A stretch of 64,000 nt of DNA from an uncultured Bacteroidia bacterium (GTDB lineage: Bacteria; Bacteroidota; Bacteroidia; Bacteroidales; ML635J-15), in NCBI GenBank assembly GCA_902776565.1, contig CACYQN010000014.1:49465-113464 (forward strand), in the 5' to 3' direction. Both the position numbers and the translations under genes were made by a program. Under the pieces are notes generated by a model, which did not search any database, was not told where the DNA came from, and was given only the letters and a program-made list of their open reading frames with translations. Every line of letters begins with the position of its first letter. Position 1 is the stretch's first letter. Of this stretch, positions 1 through 8,803 are shown in pieces.

Positions 1-280
1 ATGAGCATTTTTCTTCGTGGAATTGTTCCCAGAGTTCCTTTATCTTGGGTTCGAACGACTTGTCCCATAGGTCAAGAGCCATTGAGTATCCCCATTGCCT
101 GTCTGTTTTGCCCGAATCAAGGAATGCAAGGATAATTTTCTTTTGGTCTTTCCAGTCGAGATATTTGAATCTCCATTGTATTTCTTTGCGCGATTCGGAG
201 ACTTTGCCACTTTTCTTGTCGATATAGTTTTTTATCAGTTGCGCAATGGGCGCATTCCTTTTTATGTTGTAGTCTTTCAT
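1..280 (-). CDS. Hypothetical protein, C-terminus cut by window edge
   Basis: An open frame runs from an ATG at 280-278 to the left edge with no stop, giving about 93 residues that begin MKDYNIKRNAPIAQLIKNYI. The product is basic, rich in Lys, Trp and aromatic residues, with no signal peptide or membrane segment, so it is probably a small soluble helical protein. I do not recognise the family. Codon use matches the neighbours, and the frame lies on the same strand as the DUF5606 gene (375-845), whose 3' side is about 95 nt upstream of this start. The carboxyl end and true length cannot be seen. Confidence 0.6.
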   Translation of the reverse strand, partial: MKDYNIKRNAPIAQLIKNYIDKKSGKVSESRKEIQWRFKYLDWKDQKKIILAFLDSGKTDRQWGYSMALDLWDKSFEPKIKELWEQFHEEKCS

Positions 281-374
281 ATAATTAAGATTGGTTTATT
301 GTGAAAAATATGGCAAAGACGATTGCCTTTGCCATAAATATTTATTTTATCTGAAAACTAAAGTTTTATCTCGG

Positions 375-845
375 TTATTCAGCTTTTTCTTCCTTAGCTT
401 CAGCTTCGGCAGCTTCTTTCTCTGCATTTGCCTTTTCTTCCAAGTAAGCCTTAATCGATTCTTCGGTGATAATTCCCTTCTCGACAAGCAGGTTGTACCA
501 AGAAACAATCTTCTTGATGTCGGACATATAAACCTTTTCCTTTTCGTAGTTGGGGAGAACCTTCTCGAAGAAGGCTGCGAGTTCGGTGTTTGCCGACTTT
601 GCTGTTACGTCGGTAATGGCACCTTTGTACTGGTTGAAAATGTTTACAAAGACATCCTTCAATGGAGTGTCGTCGTCGTATGTGTAAACGGTTATGTCTT
701 CAAGTGTGCTTATGCGTGATGTTGAGAATGCCGGCATACGCTTGCCAGTGATTAACGATTCAACAATGACACTGGTGTTTTTTCTCGATACAAGCTTCAA
801 TAGTCCGGGCTGACCAGCTATTGACAAAATTCCTTCTAAAAACAT
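375..845 (-). CDS. DUF5606-family protein
   Basis: 156 residues. The N-terminal 70 residues (starting MFLEGILSIAGQPGLLKLVS, then VESL, ISTLEDITVYTY) match what I know of the DUF5606 family, short proteins widespread in Bacteroidota and of unknown function. The middle is predicted helical, and the last 25 residues are an Ala/Glu/Lys-rich tail. No signal peptide or membrane segment is visible, so it is probably cytoplasmic. It stands alone on the minus strand with its own promoter-like boxes at 875-904. The recognition is from memory of conserved N-terminal wording; no role should be assumed. Confidence 0.8.
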   Translation of the reverse strand: MFLEGILSIAGQPGLLKLVSRKNTSVIVESLITGKRMPAFSTSRISTLEDITVYTYDDDTPLKDVFVNIFNQYKGAITDVTAKSANTELAAFFEKVLPNYEKEKVYMSDIKKIVSWYNLLVEKGIITEESIKAYLEEKANAEKEAAEAEAKEEKAE

Positions 846-874
846 AATTTCAATATCATTTAAAATTTGGAGTG

Positions 875-904
875 CAAAAGTAGCATATCAATTTTTAAAA
901 CAAA
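875..904 (-). promoter_or_regulatory. Bacteroidota-type promoter for the DUF5606 gene
   Basis: On the minus strand a -7 box TACTTTTG (882-875) lies 18 nt downstream of a TTTG box (904-901), close to the Bacteroidota consensus TTTG-N19-TAnnTTTG. The predicted transcript starts near 868, about 20 nt before the ATG at 845. The rest of 846-1136 is AT-rich and shows no gene. Confidence 0.55.
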
Positions 905-1136
905 GAAATTTTTTGCGTGTTTTTTTTAACAAGGTGGATTTTAAAAAATCTAAATTTGCGTGAATGGCTGTTTTTCAACAATTAACAATTATATAGCAAA
1001 CGCGGTGTCCTTTATTGTTTTTCATTGTTCATAAAATTTTGATAGGAATACTCCCAATACGATAAAAAATCAGTAAGTTTGAAACTTGTTTCTGTTCGGC
1101 TCGGAATCGTGTCGGACTATTGTTAATGTATTGAAA

Positions 1137-2540
1137 ATGAAGATAAAATTTATAGGTGCTACTCGCGAGGTTACAGGAAGCAAACACATGATAATTACCG
1201 ATTCGGGAAAGAAAATTCTTCTCGACTGCGGAATGTTTCAGGGCAAGGGTATGGAAACCGACGCAGCCAACAGGGATTTGGGGTTCGAACCGTCGGAAAT
1301 CGACTATGTGCTTGTTTCGCACGCTCATATCGACCATACTGGACTTATACCGTATATTTACAAAAATGGATTCAACGGAAAAGTTATTTGTACTGATGCA
1401 ACCAAGGACTTGTGTTCCATTATGTTGCCTGATTCCGGCTTTATTCAGGAACTTGATATCAAGTGGTACAACAAGAAACTTTTCAAGCAGGGGCTTCCGC
1501 GTGTGAACCCGATTTACACCCACATGGATGCCGAGCAGTGCATGAAGATTTTCGTTGCGGTGCCATACGACAAGGACTACAAGGTCGATGAGGGCATAAC
1601 CGTGCGTTTCACCAATAGCGGACACATGCTTGGTAGCGCAGTTGTTAACATTACCCTCGAGGAGAACGGCAAGGTCACAAGAATTGCCTACACGGGTGAT
1701 GTCGGTCGTCCGCACAACAGGATTGTGAAGCCGCCGGTACCGTTCCCGCAGGCCGATATACTCATTACCGAGGCGACTTATGGCGACCGTATCCACGAGC
1801 AGGACAGGGAAACGGAACTCGATTTGTACAATGTCATTAACAACACCTGCGTGCAACGTGGCGGAAAACTGATAATTCCTTCGTTCAGCGTGGGACGTAC
1901 TCAGGAAATCGTGTATATGCTCAACAATTTCTACAACGAGGGCATTCTTCCCAAGATTGACATTTATGTTGACAGTCCGCTGTCGGTGAATGCTACTGAA
2001 ATTTTCAAGATGCACCACGAATGCTACAACGACCAGATAATTGAAGCAATGAAGAACGACCCGAATCCGTTCTATTTCGATACCTTGCATTACGTTAAGA
2101 GTGCCGACGAATCGAAGGAACTGAACACAACCAAGAAGCCGTGCGTAATAATCTCGGCATCGGGAATGGCGGAAGCTGGTCGGGTAAAGCATCATATTGC
2201 AAACAGCATCGAGGATTCGCGCAACACAATAATGCTTGTCGGTTACTGTGCTCCCGAAACATTGGGCGCAAGAATACAGGAAAAAGGGCTGCACGAAATT
2301 TCAATTTTCGGAAATGTACATCCGCTGAATGCTGATATTGAGAAGATTGAATCGTTGAGCGGTCACGGCGACTACATCGAGATGGGCGATTTCATTTCGT
2401 GCCAGAATCCCGACAAGTTGCGCAACATTTTCCTTGTTCACGGCGACTACGAGGCTCAGAAGTTCTATCGCGAGTACCTTATGAGCAAGGGATACAGCAA
2501 TATTCAGATTCCAAAGCGAGGAGACGAATTTTATTATTAG
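1137..2540 (+). CDS. MBL-fold beta-CASP hydrolase / RNA-processing exonuclease family
   Basis: 467 residues from the ATG at 1137; an upstream in-frame ATG at 1086 would add 17 unlikely residues. The metallo-beta-lactamase metal site is seen as SHAHIDHTG (residues 61-69), followed by SGHMLGSA and TGDVGR. The middle has beta-CASP features (SFSVGRTQE, IYVDSPLS, ISASGMAEAGR), and the C-terminus has SGHGDY and LVHGD, as in RMMBL. This is the architecture of CPSF73/Ysh1-like proteins and their bacterial relatives, which cut RNA with two zinc ions. No signal peptide is present, so it is cytoplasmic. The Fur-like gene follows 3 nt after its stop. Substrate specificity cannot be read from sequence. 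Confidence 0.88.
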   Translation: MKIKFIGATREVTGSKHMIITDSGKKILLDCGMFQGKGMETDAANRDLGFEPSEIDYVLVSHAHIDHTGLIPYIYKNGFNGKVICTDATKDLCSIMLPDSGFIQELDIKWYNKKLFKQGLPRVNPIYTHMDAEQCMKIFVAVPYDKDYKVDEGITVRFTNSGHMLGSAVVNITLEENGKVTRIAYTGDVGRPHNRIVKPPVPFPQADILITEATYGDRIHEQDRETELDLYNVINNTCVQRGGKLIIPSFSVGRTQEIVYMLNNFYNEGILPKIDIYVDSPLSVNATEIFKMHHECYNDQIIEAMKNDPNPFYFDTLHYVKSADESKELNTTKKPCVIISASGMAEAGRVKHHIANSIEDSRNTIMLVGYCAPETLGARIQEKGLHEISIFGNVHPLNADIEKIESLSGHGDYIEMGDFISCQNPDKLRNIFLVHGDYEAQKFYREYLMSKGYSNIQIPKRGDEFYY

Positions 2541-2543
2541 AAA

Positions 2544-2996
2544 ATGGACGAAAAGAGGCTTACGCCGCGCGACATATTGAAGAACTATCTGGAAAGCAAG
2601 TCGTTGAGGAAAACTCCTGAGCGCTTTGCCATCCTTGACGAGATATACTCCGATTCGGGTCATTTCGACATCGAGACTTTGCACGAGTCGATGAAGAAAA
2701 AGAATTATCACGTCAGTCTCGCAACCTTGTACAATAACATTGATATTCTGATAGATGCAGGTCTTTTGGTGAGACATCAGTTCGACAAGGGCAACACCTA
2801 CGAGAAAACGATGGACAATATCAAGCACGACCATTTTATATGCCGTCAGTGCGGAAAGATATACGAAGTGTCGTTGTCGAAGGTCAATGATGTAAAGGAC
2901 GAGGTGGTGCAGAAATATGGTTTCGATGTGGCTTCGCACTTCCTGACCGTTTATGGTATATGTAGCAATTGTAAAGAATTAAAAAACAGAAAATAA
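2544..2996 (+). CDS. Fur-family metal-responsive transcriptional regulator
   Basis: 150 residues. The N-terminal winged-helix region (about 1-85) includes RKTPERFAILDEIY and the recognition-helix segment HVSLATLYNNIDIL, typical of Fur/PerR/Zur. The C-terminal dimerisation part has HDHFICRQCGKIYE and a second Cys pair, CSNC (residues 141-144), together the usual structural zinc site. Such proteins repress metal-uptake or peroxide-response genes when bound to metal; which metal is sensed cannot be decided here. It is 3 nt downstream of the beta-CASP gene and 7 nt upstream of purA, so the three are probably cotranscribed. No iron-uptake gene is adjacent. Confidence 0.88.
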   Translation: MDEKRLTPRDILKNYLESKSLRKTPERFAILDEIYSDSGHFDIETLHESMKKKNYHVSLATLYNNIDILIDAGLLVRHQFDKGNTYEKTMDNIKHDHFICRQCGKIYEVSLSKVNDVKDEVVQKYGFDVASHFLTVYGICSNCKELKNRK

Positions 2997-3003
2997 AACA
3001 GCA

Positions 3004-4275
3004 ATGAAAGTAGATGTCTTATTAGGTATGCAGTGGGGTGACGAAGGCAAGGGAAAGATTGTCGATGTGCTTACACCGCAGTATGACATTATTGCCCGTT
3101 TCCAGGGCGGTCCGAATGCAGGACATACGTTGGAATTCAACAATATAAAGCACGTACTTCACACAATTCCGTCGGGAATTTTCCGACCGAAGGCAATGAA
3201 CATCATCGGTAGTGGCGTTGTGGTTGACCCTGTGATTTTGCGTGAAGAGATTGAATCGGCTATGAAACTTGGTGCCGATTTGCATAATAATTTGTTAATC
3301 AGCAAGAAAGCTCATCTTATAATGCCGTCGCACCGTTTGCTCGACAAGGCTTACGAGGAATACAAGGGTGCAAGCAAGATTGGCTCGACTCAGAAGGGCA
3401 TTGGTCCTACTTATACCGACCGCACTGCCCGTATCGGTTTGCGTATGGGTGAAATGTTCTCGCCTGACTTCTTGCAGAAGTACAACACCACAAAGGCTCA
3501 CCATCTGAAAGTAATGCAAGGCTACAACTTCACCGAAACCAACGAGGAATATGAAAAGCAGTGGTTCGAGGCTATCGAATACCTTAAGACATTCAATTTC
3601 ATCGATTCTGAAATTTATGTCAACAAAGCTTTGAACGAAGGCAAGTCTATTCTGGCTGAAGGCGCACAGGGCTCGATGCTTGATGTGGATTACGGTTCGT
3701 ATCCTTTTGTAACTTCGTCGAATACCTTGGCGTCGGGCGTATGCTCGGGCTTGGGAGTGGCTCCGTCGAAAATAGGTAAGGTTTACGGTATAGTAAAGGC
3801 ATATTGCACACGTGTAGGCAGTGGTCCGTTCCCAACAGAACTTTTCGATGCAACAGGCGAAACTTTGCGCAGGATTGGCAATGAATTCGGTGCAACTACA
3901 GGCCGTGCTCGTCGCTGTGGCTGGCTCGACCTCGTGGCTCTCAAGTATGCCGTTATGCTCAACGGTTTGACAGACATTATCATCACTAAGGCTGATGTGC
4001 TTAACGACTTCGATAAGTTGAAAGTTGCTGTGGCATACAAGATTAACGGCAAGGAAGTTGATTATGTTCCTTTCGAGATGAATGATGAGATAGAGCCTGT
4101 TTATGTTGAGTTTGACGGTTGGAAGCAGGATATTTCAAAGTGCCAGAATGAGGACGATTTGCCAAAGCCTCTCAAGGACTACTTGAAGTTCATCGCAAAG
4201 GAAACAGGTGTAAGAATATCGTACTTGTCGGTTGGCCCCGATAGGGTTCAGACATTAAAGGTTAATATTGAATAA
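3004..4275 (+). CDS. purA: Adenylosuccinate synthase
   Basis: 423 residues, the usual PurA length. It catalyses GTP-dependent condensation of IMP with aspartate, the first committed step from IMP to AMP. The N-terminal GTP-binding loop is GMQWGDEGKGKI (residues 7-18); further signatures are QGGPNAGHTL, GSTQKGIGPTY, EGAQGSMLDVDYGSYP and TTGRARRCGW. It is a cytoplasmic homodimer in characterised species. The gene follows the Fur-like regulator by 7 nt, and the PAS protein starts 1 nt after its stop. That placement suggests cotranscription rather than a dedicated purine operon. Identification is secure. Confidence 0.97.
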   Translation: MKVDVLLGMQWGDEGKGKIVDVLTPQYDIIARFQGGPNAGHTLEFNNIKHVLHTIPSGIFRPKAMNIIGSGVVVDPVILREEIESAMKLGADLHNNLLISKKAHLIMPSHRLLDKAYEEYKGASKIGSTQKGIGPTYTDRTARIGLRMGEMFSPDFLQKYNTTKAHHLKVMQGYNFTETNEEYEKQWFEAIEYLKTFNFIDSEIYVNKALNEGKSILAEGAQGSMLDVDYGSYPFVTSSNTLASGVCSGLGVAPSKIGKVYGIVKAYCTRVGSGPFPTELFDATGETLRRIGNEFGATTGRARRCGWLDLVALKYAVMLNGLTDIIITKADVLNDFDKLKVAVAYKINGKEVDYVPFEMNDEIEPVYVEFDGWKQDISKCQNEDDLPKPLKDYLKFIAKETGVRISYLSVGPDRVQTLKVNIE

Positions 4276-4276
4276 T

Positions 4277-4621
4277 ATGGAAATTACTGAAGACTTTTTG
4301 AAGGAAACTCCGTTTGCAGTTACCGTCTGCGACAACGAAGGCATAATAGTATATATGAACGACAAAGCTTCTGCAACTTGGGAGGCTCGCGGAGGCGCTT
4401 CGCTTGTCGGCAAGTCGCTTTACGACTGCCACGGCGAAAGAGCTACGGCTATGATTCGGAATATGTTGGCTACAGGTAGCACCAATGCATATACCATATC
4501 GAAGAACGGACAGAAGAAACTTATCTACCAAAGTCCGTGGCACAAGGACGGCAAGGTGGCGGGTCTGGTTGAACTTTCAATCGTGATTCCGGAGGAAATG
4601 CCGCATTTTGTAAGAGGATAG
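4277..4621 (+). CDS. Small stand-alone PAS-domain protein
   Basis: 114 residues from ATG 4277, 1 nt after the purA stop. A TTG at 4268 would overlap purA and is less likely. Almost the whole protein is a PAS fold: ETPFAVTVCDNEGIIVYMND, then the helix with GKSLYDCHG and the closing strands KKLIYQSPW and VAGLVELSIVIP. PAS domains bind small ligands or mediate dimerisation. No kinase, HTH or other output domain is attached, so it may act by partner binding. Tight linkage to purA suggests the same transcript. Ligand and role are unknown. Confidence 0.8.
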   Translation: MEITEDFLKETPFAVTVCDNEGIIVYMNDKASATWEARGGASLVGKSLYDCHGERATAMIRNMLATGSTNAYTISKNGQKKLIYQSPWHKDGKVAGLVELSIVIPEEMPHFVRG

Positions 4622-4644
4622 GTGTGTTTTCATATCGTTTCCTG

Positions 4645-4685
4645 AATGTTATGCTGAAATTGTTCCAGCATAACATTTGTTTTGG
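4645..4685 (+). terminator. Hairpin terminator after purA-PAS
   Basis: A perfect 12-bp inverted repeat AATGTTATGCTG (4645-4656) / CAGCATAACATT (4666-4677) with a 9-nt loop is followed by TTGTTTT. It sits 23 nt after the PAS stop and probably ends the 1.1-4.6 kb operon. Confidence 0.7.
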
Positions 4686-4724
4686 CATCTGGATGATATA
4701 ACAATCAATGCAAAAAAGGGTCTC

Positions 4725-4880
4725 GTCATTTCGGAAGCTAGTCGTAACACGCGACAGGAACGGGAGCGTTGTGAAGACTGCTATCCGTAATCTGTTAACG
4801 GATTATTATAGAACAGATTCCGTATAAACAGGCTCACACGACACGTTCCTTAGTCGGTTCGCTTTGTTTTACGGAATGAC
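4725..4880. repeat. MITE-like intergenic element, copy A
   Basis: A 156-bp segment bounded by GTCATTTC at the left and GGAATGAC at the right. Its right part, read in reverse complement (GAACCGACTAAGGAACGTGT and flanks), nearly matches 17518-17585, and its left part resembles the ends of the copies at 17518-17699 and 31747-31852. The copy is in the opposite orientation to those two. No coding frame is inside. It fills most of the 359-nt gap between the PAS gene and the SGNH gene. Confidence 0.7.
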
Positions 4881-4926
4881 ACGGTAGAGAATTTTATCGG
4901 ACAACAATAATTCCCAATAATTATTA

Positions 4927-4957
4927 TTTGCTCGGTGTGAAAAATGCATTATATTTG
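4927..4957 (+). promoter_or_regulatory. Promoter of the T9SS-sorted SGNH gene
   Basis: A -33 TTTG box (4927-4930), a spacer of exactly 19 nt and a -7 TATATTTG box (4950-4957) match the Bacteroidota promoter consensus. The start codon is 23 nt downstream of the -7 box. Confidence 0.65.
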
Positions 4958-4980
4958 TCGAAAATAAAAATATATGTATT

Positions 4981-6276
4981 ATGAAGAAGATTGTACTGAT
5001 AGCGCTTATTGCTCTTTCATCCATTTGTTTCGCACAGACGAAGTCGATACTTTTTATAGGTAACAGCTACACATATTCTAATGGTGGCGTAGATGTAATG
5101 CTCAAGAACATTGCCTTGGCGGAAGGCGATACTTTGGAAACCGAAGCATTTACAGTCGGTGGAGCAAAATTCAGTGATTTTTGCAACAATCCCGAGACAT
5201 TTGAGCGTATCAAGTCGCGTGCGTGGGACTATGTGGTTTTGCAGGAGCAGAGCCAGTTGCCAGCATTTCCGCCATCGCAGGTCGAAACGGAGTGCTATCC
5301 GTTTGCAAAGCAGTTGTGCGACTCGATACGAGCCAACGATTCGTGTACACAGATATTGTTCTTTATGACTTGGGGACGCGAAAATGGCGACCAGGGCAAC
5401 TGTGCCAACTATGAGCCACTTTGTACCTACGACGGTATGCAGCAGCGTCTTCGCGAAAGCTATGTGCAGATGGCCGACGACAACAATGCCATTGTGGTGC
5501 CGGTAGGTTTGGCGTGGAAGTATATCCGAGACAACTATCCCGAAATTAACCTTTATCAGTCCGACGAAAGCCATCCGTCGTTAGAGGGAACTTATTTGGC
5601 AGCTTGTACTTTCAACAGGGTGTTATATGGAACTGGGTATTATTATGATAATTCTTATTGTCCAGAAAATTTAGATGGAAATACAATTAACAAATTATTT
5701 TCTGCATCATCTAATGCTGTGAATAGTAATTGGTCTGAATGTAATATGACAGAATCATTATTTGTGAATCTGGAAGGTGATTTTTTAACTAAATCTGGCT
5801 TTTCTGATCGTGTAACTGCTTATCTTTCAGTAGACTTTGATTCTTGTGTAGTAGAATGTGTCGGAGTTACACATACATATACTCAAGATTATTATGATGG
5901 TATTAGTAATCAAGGCGGATATAAGATGTTTTATATCTATTTAGGAGATTTTCTAGAAGAAGCAAATGTCAATGTGAGTTTATGCGCTACAGTTTATCGT
6001 GATGGTTGTAGTGTTACAACTTGTGAGGAAACTTATTATGCCTTGAGTGGAATTGATGATATCCAATCAGAAAATCTCCCTTTCGCAAATCCTGTTACCA
6101 ATGGAAAACTTCAGTTTGATTCGGATGTCACAGGCGATTATGAAATCTATTCCATTGAAGGTCGTTTGCTAGATAGTGGCTTTGTTTCGGGCAACGAGAT
6201 TGATGTGTCGCACTTGAAACAGGGAATGTATCTGTTGAGAATCAATGGAGTAGGGTATAAGTTTGTGGTGGAATAG
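4981..6276 (+). CDS. Secreted SGNH-family hydrolase with T9SS sorting domain
   Basis: 431 residues. Residues 1-19 are a signal peptide (hydrophobic core then CFAQ). The SGNH fold starts with FIGNSYT, putting the probable nucleophile at Ser29, and ends with DESHPS near residues 195-200, which supplies the Asp-His pair; residues about 30-210 form the hydrolase domain. After an intermediate region of unknown fold, the last 75 residues (FANPVTNGKLQFDSD, YEIYSIEG, LKQGMYLLRI, KFVVE) are a T9SS type A sorting domain. The protein is therefore probably exported through the outer membrane and anchored or released. The intermediate part (about nt 5640-6070) is clearly richer in A/T than the N-terminal half. 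An esterase or carbohydrate-deacetylase role is plausible but not shown. Confidence 0.82.
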   Translation: MKKIVLIALIALSSICFAQTKSILFIGNSYTYSNGGVDVMLKNIALAEGDTLETEAFTVGGAKFSDFCNNPETFERIKSRAWDYVVLQEQSQLPAFPPSQVETECYPFAKQLCDSIRANDSCTQILFFMTWGRENGDQGNCANYEPLCTYDGMQQRLRESYVQMADDNNAIVVPVGLAWKYIRDNYPEINLYQSDESHPSLEGTYLAACTFNRVLYGTGYYYDNSYCPENLDGNTINKLFSASSNAVNSNWSECNMTESLFVNLEGDFLTKSGFSDRVTAYLSVDFDSCVVECVGVTHTYTQDYYDGISNQGGYKMFYIYLGDFLEEANVNVSLCATVYRDGCSVTTCEETYYALSGIDDIQSENLPFANPVTNGKLQFDSDVTGDYEIYSIEGRLLDSGFVSGNEIDVSHLKQGMYLLRINGVGYKFVVE

Positions 6277-6289
6277 GGGACAATCATCG

Positions 6290-6334
6290 CCCCCTGAGCT
6301 TGTATAATTACGCTCCCTGAGCTTGTCGAAGGGG
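6290..6334. repeat. Two copies of a CCCTGAGCTTGTCGAAGGGG-type repeat
   Basis: A full copy occupies 6315-6334, and a truncated one (CCCCTGAGCTTGT) lies at about 6290-6303. CGCCCC before the first and GGGGCG after the second can pair, making a long hairpin 3' of the SGNH gene that may work as a terminator. Related copies in reverse complement are at 30456-30474 and 32757-32775. Confidence 0.6.
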
Positions 6335-6477
6335 CGTTTGCATTATTTTTGTTTCCTTCGTTTCGATATTTTGGCTTCAGTATAATTTGCGGATTTCTGT
6401 TGTCGGAACTAAAGGCTTCTGAATGACATGGCGCAACAATTTTTTTTGCTGTTACAATATTTTTCAAGCATTTGAGT

Positions 6478-6485
6478 TATCTTTG
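6478..6485 (+). promoter_or_regulatory. -7 box upstream of the PorT-like gene
   Basis: TATCTTTG matches TAnnTTTG. A transcript would begin near 6492, leaving a very short leader and excluding the ATG at 6423. It supports the TTG at 6498 as the start. No clear -33 TTTG is present at the right distance. Confidence 0.45.
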
Positions 6486-6497
6486 CAAAAAATTGTT

Positions 6498-7238
6498 TTG
6501 AAGAAACTTTTGCTGTCCATATTGCCGCTTTTGTTTGTGGTGTCTTCGTTCGCGCAGAGGGAGAGACCGTTGAACCTGCCTAAACTTGATGCCCAGACTG
6601 TGCATTTCGGCTATTCGCTTGGGCTTAATACTATGGACTTTACAATTCGTCCTGCCGACAGGTTTCTTACTCAGGCGCTTGATACTATTTATGGTGTCGA
6701 GGTAGGCAGGTTTGTTGGATTCAACATTAACATAATTTCAAATTTCAGGTTGGCGGAATATTTGGATTTCCGTTTTCTGCCGGGACTTGTCTTCGGTCAG
6801 CGCGATTTGCATTACAAGTGCTTGAAAAAAGGTGAGATATGGCGGCATACCATGATGATTGAATCAACATTCATCGATTTTCCTATTCAGCTCAAATACA
6901 AGGCGGCGCGAATAAGCAACTGGAGGCCTTTCCTTACTGCTGGTGCATCGGCTCGATTAGACATGGCGTCGCAGAAAAAGATAAAGCCTGAGGAATATCC
7001 GAAGATTCGTCTGCGCCGTTTCGATGTGTATTACGAAATTGGTGCTGGTGTGGATTTCTTCCTCGAATACTTTATGTTCGGCATTGAACTTAAGGCTTCG
7101 TGGGGAATATTGAACGATGTGGTTTACGACGGTTCGCAGTATGCAGGTTATTTCAAGCGGTTGAATTCCAGAATGTTGCTTATATGCTTCAATTTCGAGG
7201 GAGGAAAACTTGATTTCATAAGGAAACACAGAAAATAA
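6498..7238 (+). CDS. PorT-like outer-membrane beta-barrel protein
   Basis: About 246 residues from a TTG at 6498. The only upstream in-frame ATG (6423) would put 25 odd residues before an otherwise clean signal peptide (LKKLLLSILPLLFVVSSFAQ). The mature part alternates amphipathic strands with aromatic ends (VHFGYSLGLNTMDFTI, LAEYLDFRFLPGLVFGQRDL, PFLTAGASARLDMA, FFLEYFMFGIELKASWGI). Length and pattern match the PorT family, outer-membrane proteins needed for T9SS and gliding in Bacteroidota. PorT-like barrels are diverse, so direct T9SS function is an inference supported by T9SS clients in the window. The gene ends in TAATG, overlapping the next start. Confidence 0.72.
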   Translation: MKKLLLSILPLLFVVSSFAQRERPLNLPKLDAQTVHFGYSLGLNTMDFTIRPADRFLTQALDTIYGVEVGRFVGFNINIISNFRLAEYLDFRFLPGLVFGQRDLHYKCLKKGEIWRHTMMIESTFIDFPIQLKYKAARISNWRPFLTAGASARLDMASQKKIKPEEYPKIRLRRFDVYYEIGAGVDFFLEYFMFGIELKASWGILNDVVYDGSQYAGYFKRLNSRMLLICFNFEGGKLDFIRKHRK

Positions 7239-8782
7239 TGCTTCAGGAAGCCGATTTCATTTTTTATCCGGAACAACTTTACAACAGGGCTTTTGTCCTG
7301 AAATCCATAGTAAGACAGTTTGGTTGCCAAGAATCCGACATTTCTGCTTATCGCATTGTGCGCAAGTCGATTGATGCACGCAAAGGTGTAAAGTTCAATG
7401 TGCGCTTGCAAGTTGCAATGCAAGGCGATGATTTGCCCGACCTCTATGGTATTTTTGTTTTCAGGGATGTTTCTGTTTGTCGGCCTGTGACTATCATTGG
7501 TGCTGGACCTGCGGGTTATTTTGCTGCCTTGCAGTGCATTCTGTCGGGACTGAAGCCTGTAGTTTTTGAGCGTGGCAAGTCGGTTGACGAACGCAAGTAC
7601 GACATTGCCGCTCTTAATTCCAGCGGTGTGCTTAATCCCGAATCAAACTATGCCTTTGGCGAGGGCGGAGCTGGCACCTATTCCGACGGCAAGTTGTTCA
7701 CACGAAGCAAAAAGCGTGGCAATGTGACCGAAGTCTTGCAGCTACTGCATTATTTCGGTGCCGACGAGGATGTCTTGTTCGAGGCTCATCCGCATATTGG
7801 AACCGATAGGCTTCATTCTATAATGCGCAATATCAGGAACAAAATCATTGACTGTGGAGGAGAAATCCATTTTTCATCGAAACTTACTGGAATTAAGGTA
7901 GTTGCAGAAAGGGTTAATAGCATTGTCATCAATGGTTCAGATGAATATCCTTGCGAAAATCTAATTCTTGCAACTGGACATTCTGCTCGTGATGTTTACT
8001 ATATGCTTAATTCTCAAGGTGTTCAGCTTCGAGAAAAAGGCTTTGCTATGGGTGTGCGCGTTGAGCATCCGCAGGCTCTAATCGATTCTATTCAATACAA
8101 ATGCAAGGAACGCCCCAAGTTTCTTCCTGCTGCTTCGTATTCGCTTGTAAAGCAAGTAGATGGTAGAGGCGTGTATTCATTCTGTATGTGTCCTGGCGGC
8201 AAGATTGTTAGTGCAATTACGGAGGAGGAATCCATTGTGGTCAATGGAATGTCCAATTCTAGGCGAAACTCGCCGTTTGCCAATTCGGGCATTGTGGTCG
8301 AGCTGCGTCCCGAAGATTATGCGATGTGTTCTGACAACAGGGTATTTTCTGGCTTGGAGTTTCAGAAAAATTTGGAAACGCTTGCTTATCGCAATGCTGG
8401 CGGTGCGGCAGTTGCTCCGGCACAGAGGCTTACCGATTTTGTGACTGGTAAGATTTCGGGAAACTTGCCGTCGGTGTCGTATGAACCGCGAGTTGTAAGC
8501 AGTCCGATGCACTTTTGGATGCCAGAATTTTTGTCAACTCGTCTGCGCGAAGGTTTTCGCCAGTTTGACAGGCAGATGCATGGTTTTTTGACAAACGAAG
8601 CCGTAGTGGTGGGAGTGGAGTCGCGCACAAGCAGTCCTTTACAGGTTCTTCGCGATGCGGAGATGATGCGTAGTGCTTCTGTTTCAAATCTTTATCCTTG
8701 TGGCGAGGGCGCAGGGTATGCTGGTGGAATAGTCTCGTCGGCGATAGACGGAATGGAAGCTGTGAAGAGGATAGAAGTCTAA
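7238..8782 (+). CDS. NAD(P)/FAD-dependent dehydrogenase (COG2509-like)
   Basis: 514 residues. It starts on the last base of the preceding stop, suggesting translational coupling. Residues 1-80 form a small alpha/beta N-terminal domain. The Rossmann dinucleotide-binding motif IIGAGPAGYFAA spans about residues 86-97, followed by FERGKSVDERK and the FAD-contacting FGEGGAGTYSDGKL. LILATGHSARD and the C-terminal PCGEGAGYAGGIVSSAIDG complete the family pattern. These proteins are predicted flavin dehydrogenases of unknown substrate. The sequence has no membrane segment and is probably cytoplasmic. The family call is firm; the reaction is unknown. Confidence 0.88.
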   Translation: MLQEADFIFYPEQLYNRAFVLKSIVRQFGCQESDISAYRIVRKSIDARKGVKFNVRLQVAMQGDDLPDLYGIFVFRDVSVCRPVTIIGAGPAGYFAALQCILSGLKPVVFERGKSVDERKYDIAALNSSGVLNPESNYAFGEGGAGTYSDGKLFTRSKKRGNVTEVLQLLHYFGADEDVLFEAHPHIGTDRLHSIMRNIRNKIIDCGGEIHFSSKLTGIKVVAERVNSIVINGSDEYPCENLILATGHSARDVYYMLNSQGVQLREKGFAMGVRVEHPQALIDSIQYKCKERPKFLPAASYSLVKQVDGRGVYSFCMCPGGKIVSAITEEESIVVNGMSNSRRNSPFANSGIVVELRPEDYAMCSDNRVFSGLEFQKNLETLAYRNAGGAAVAPAQRLTDFVTGKISGNLPSVSYEPRVVSSPMHFWMPEFLSTRLREGFRQFDRQMHGFLTNEAVVVGVESRTSSPLQVLRDAEMMRSASVSNLYPCGEGAGYAGGIVSSAIDGMEAVKRIEV

Positions 8783-8803
8783 TAGTCTGTTCAACTGGTC
8801 TTC

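Noticed and set aside
1029..2294. 421-codon frame antisense to the beta-CASP gene
   Set aside because: Shadow of the codon pattern of a well-identified gene on the other strand; no motifs.
6423..6497. Longer N-terminus for the PorT-like protein from ATG 6423
   Set aside because: Would precede a clean signal peptide with 25 odd residues, and a -7 promoter box lies between this ATG and the proposed TTG start.
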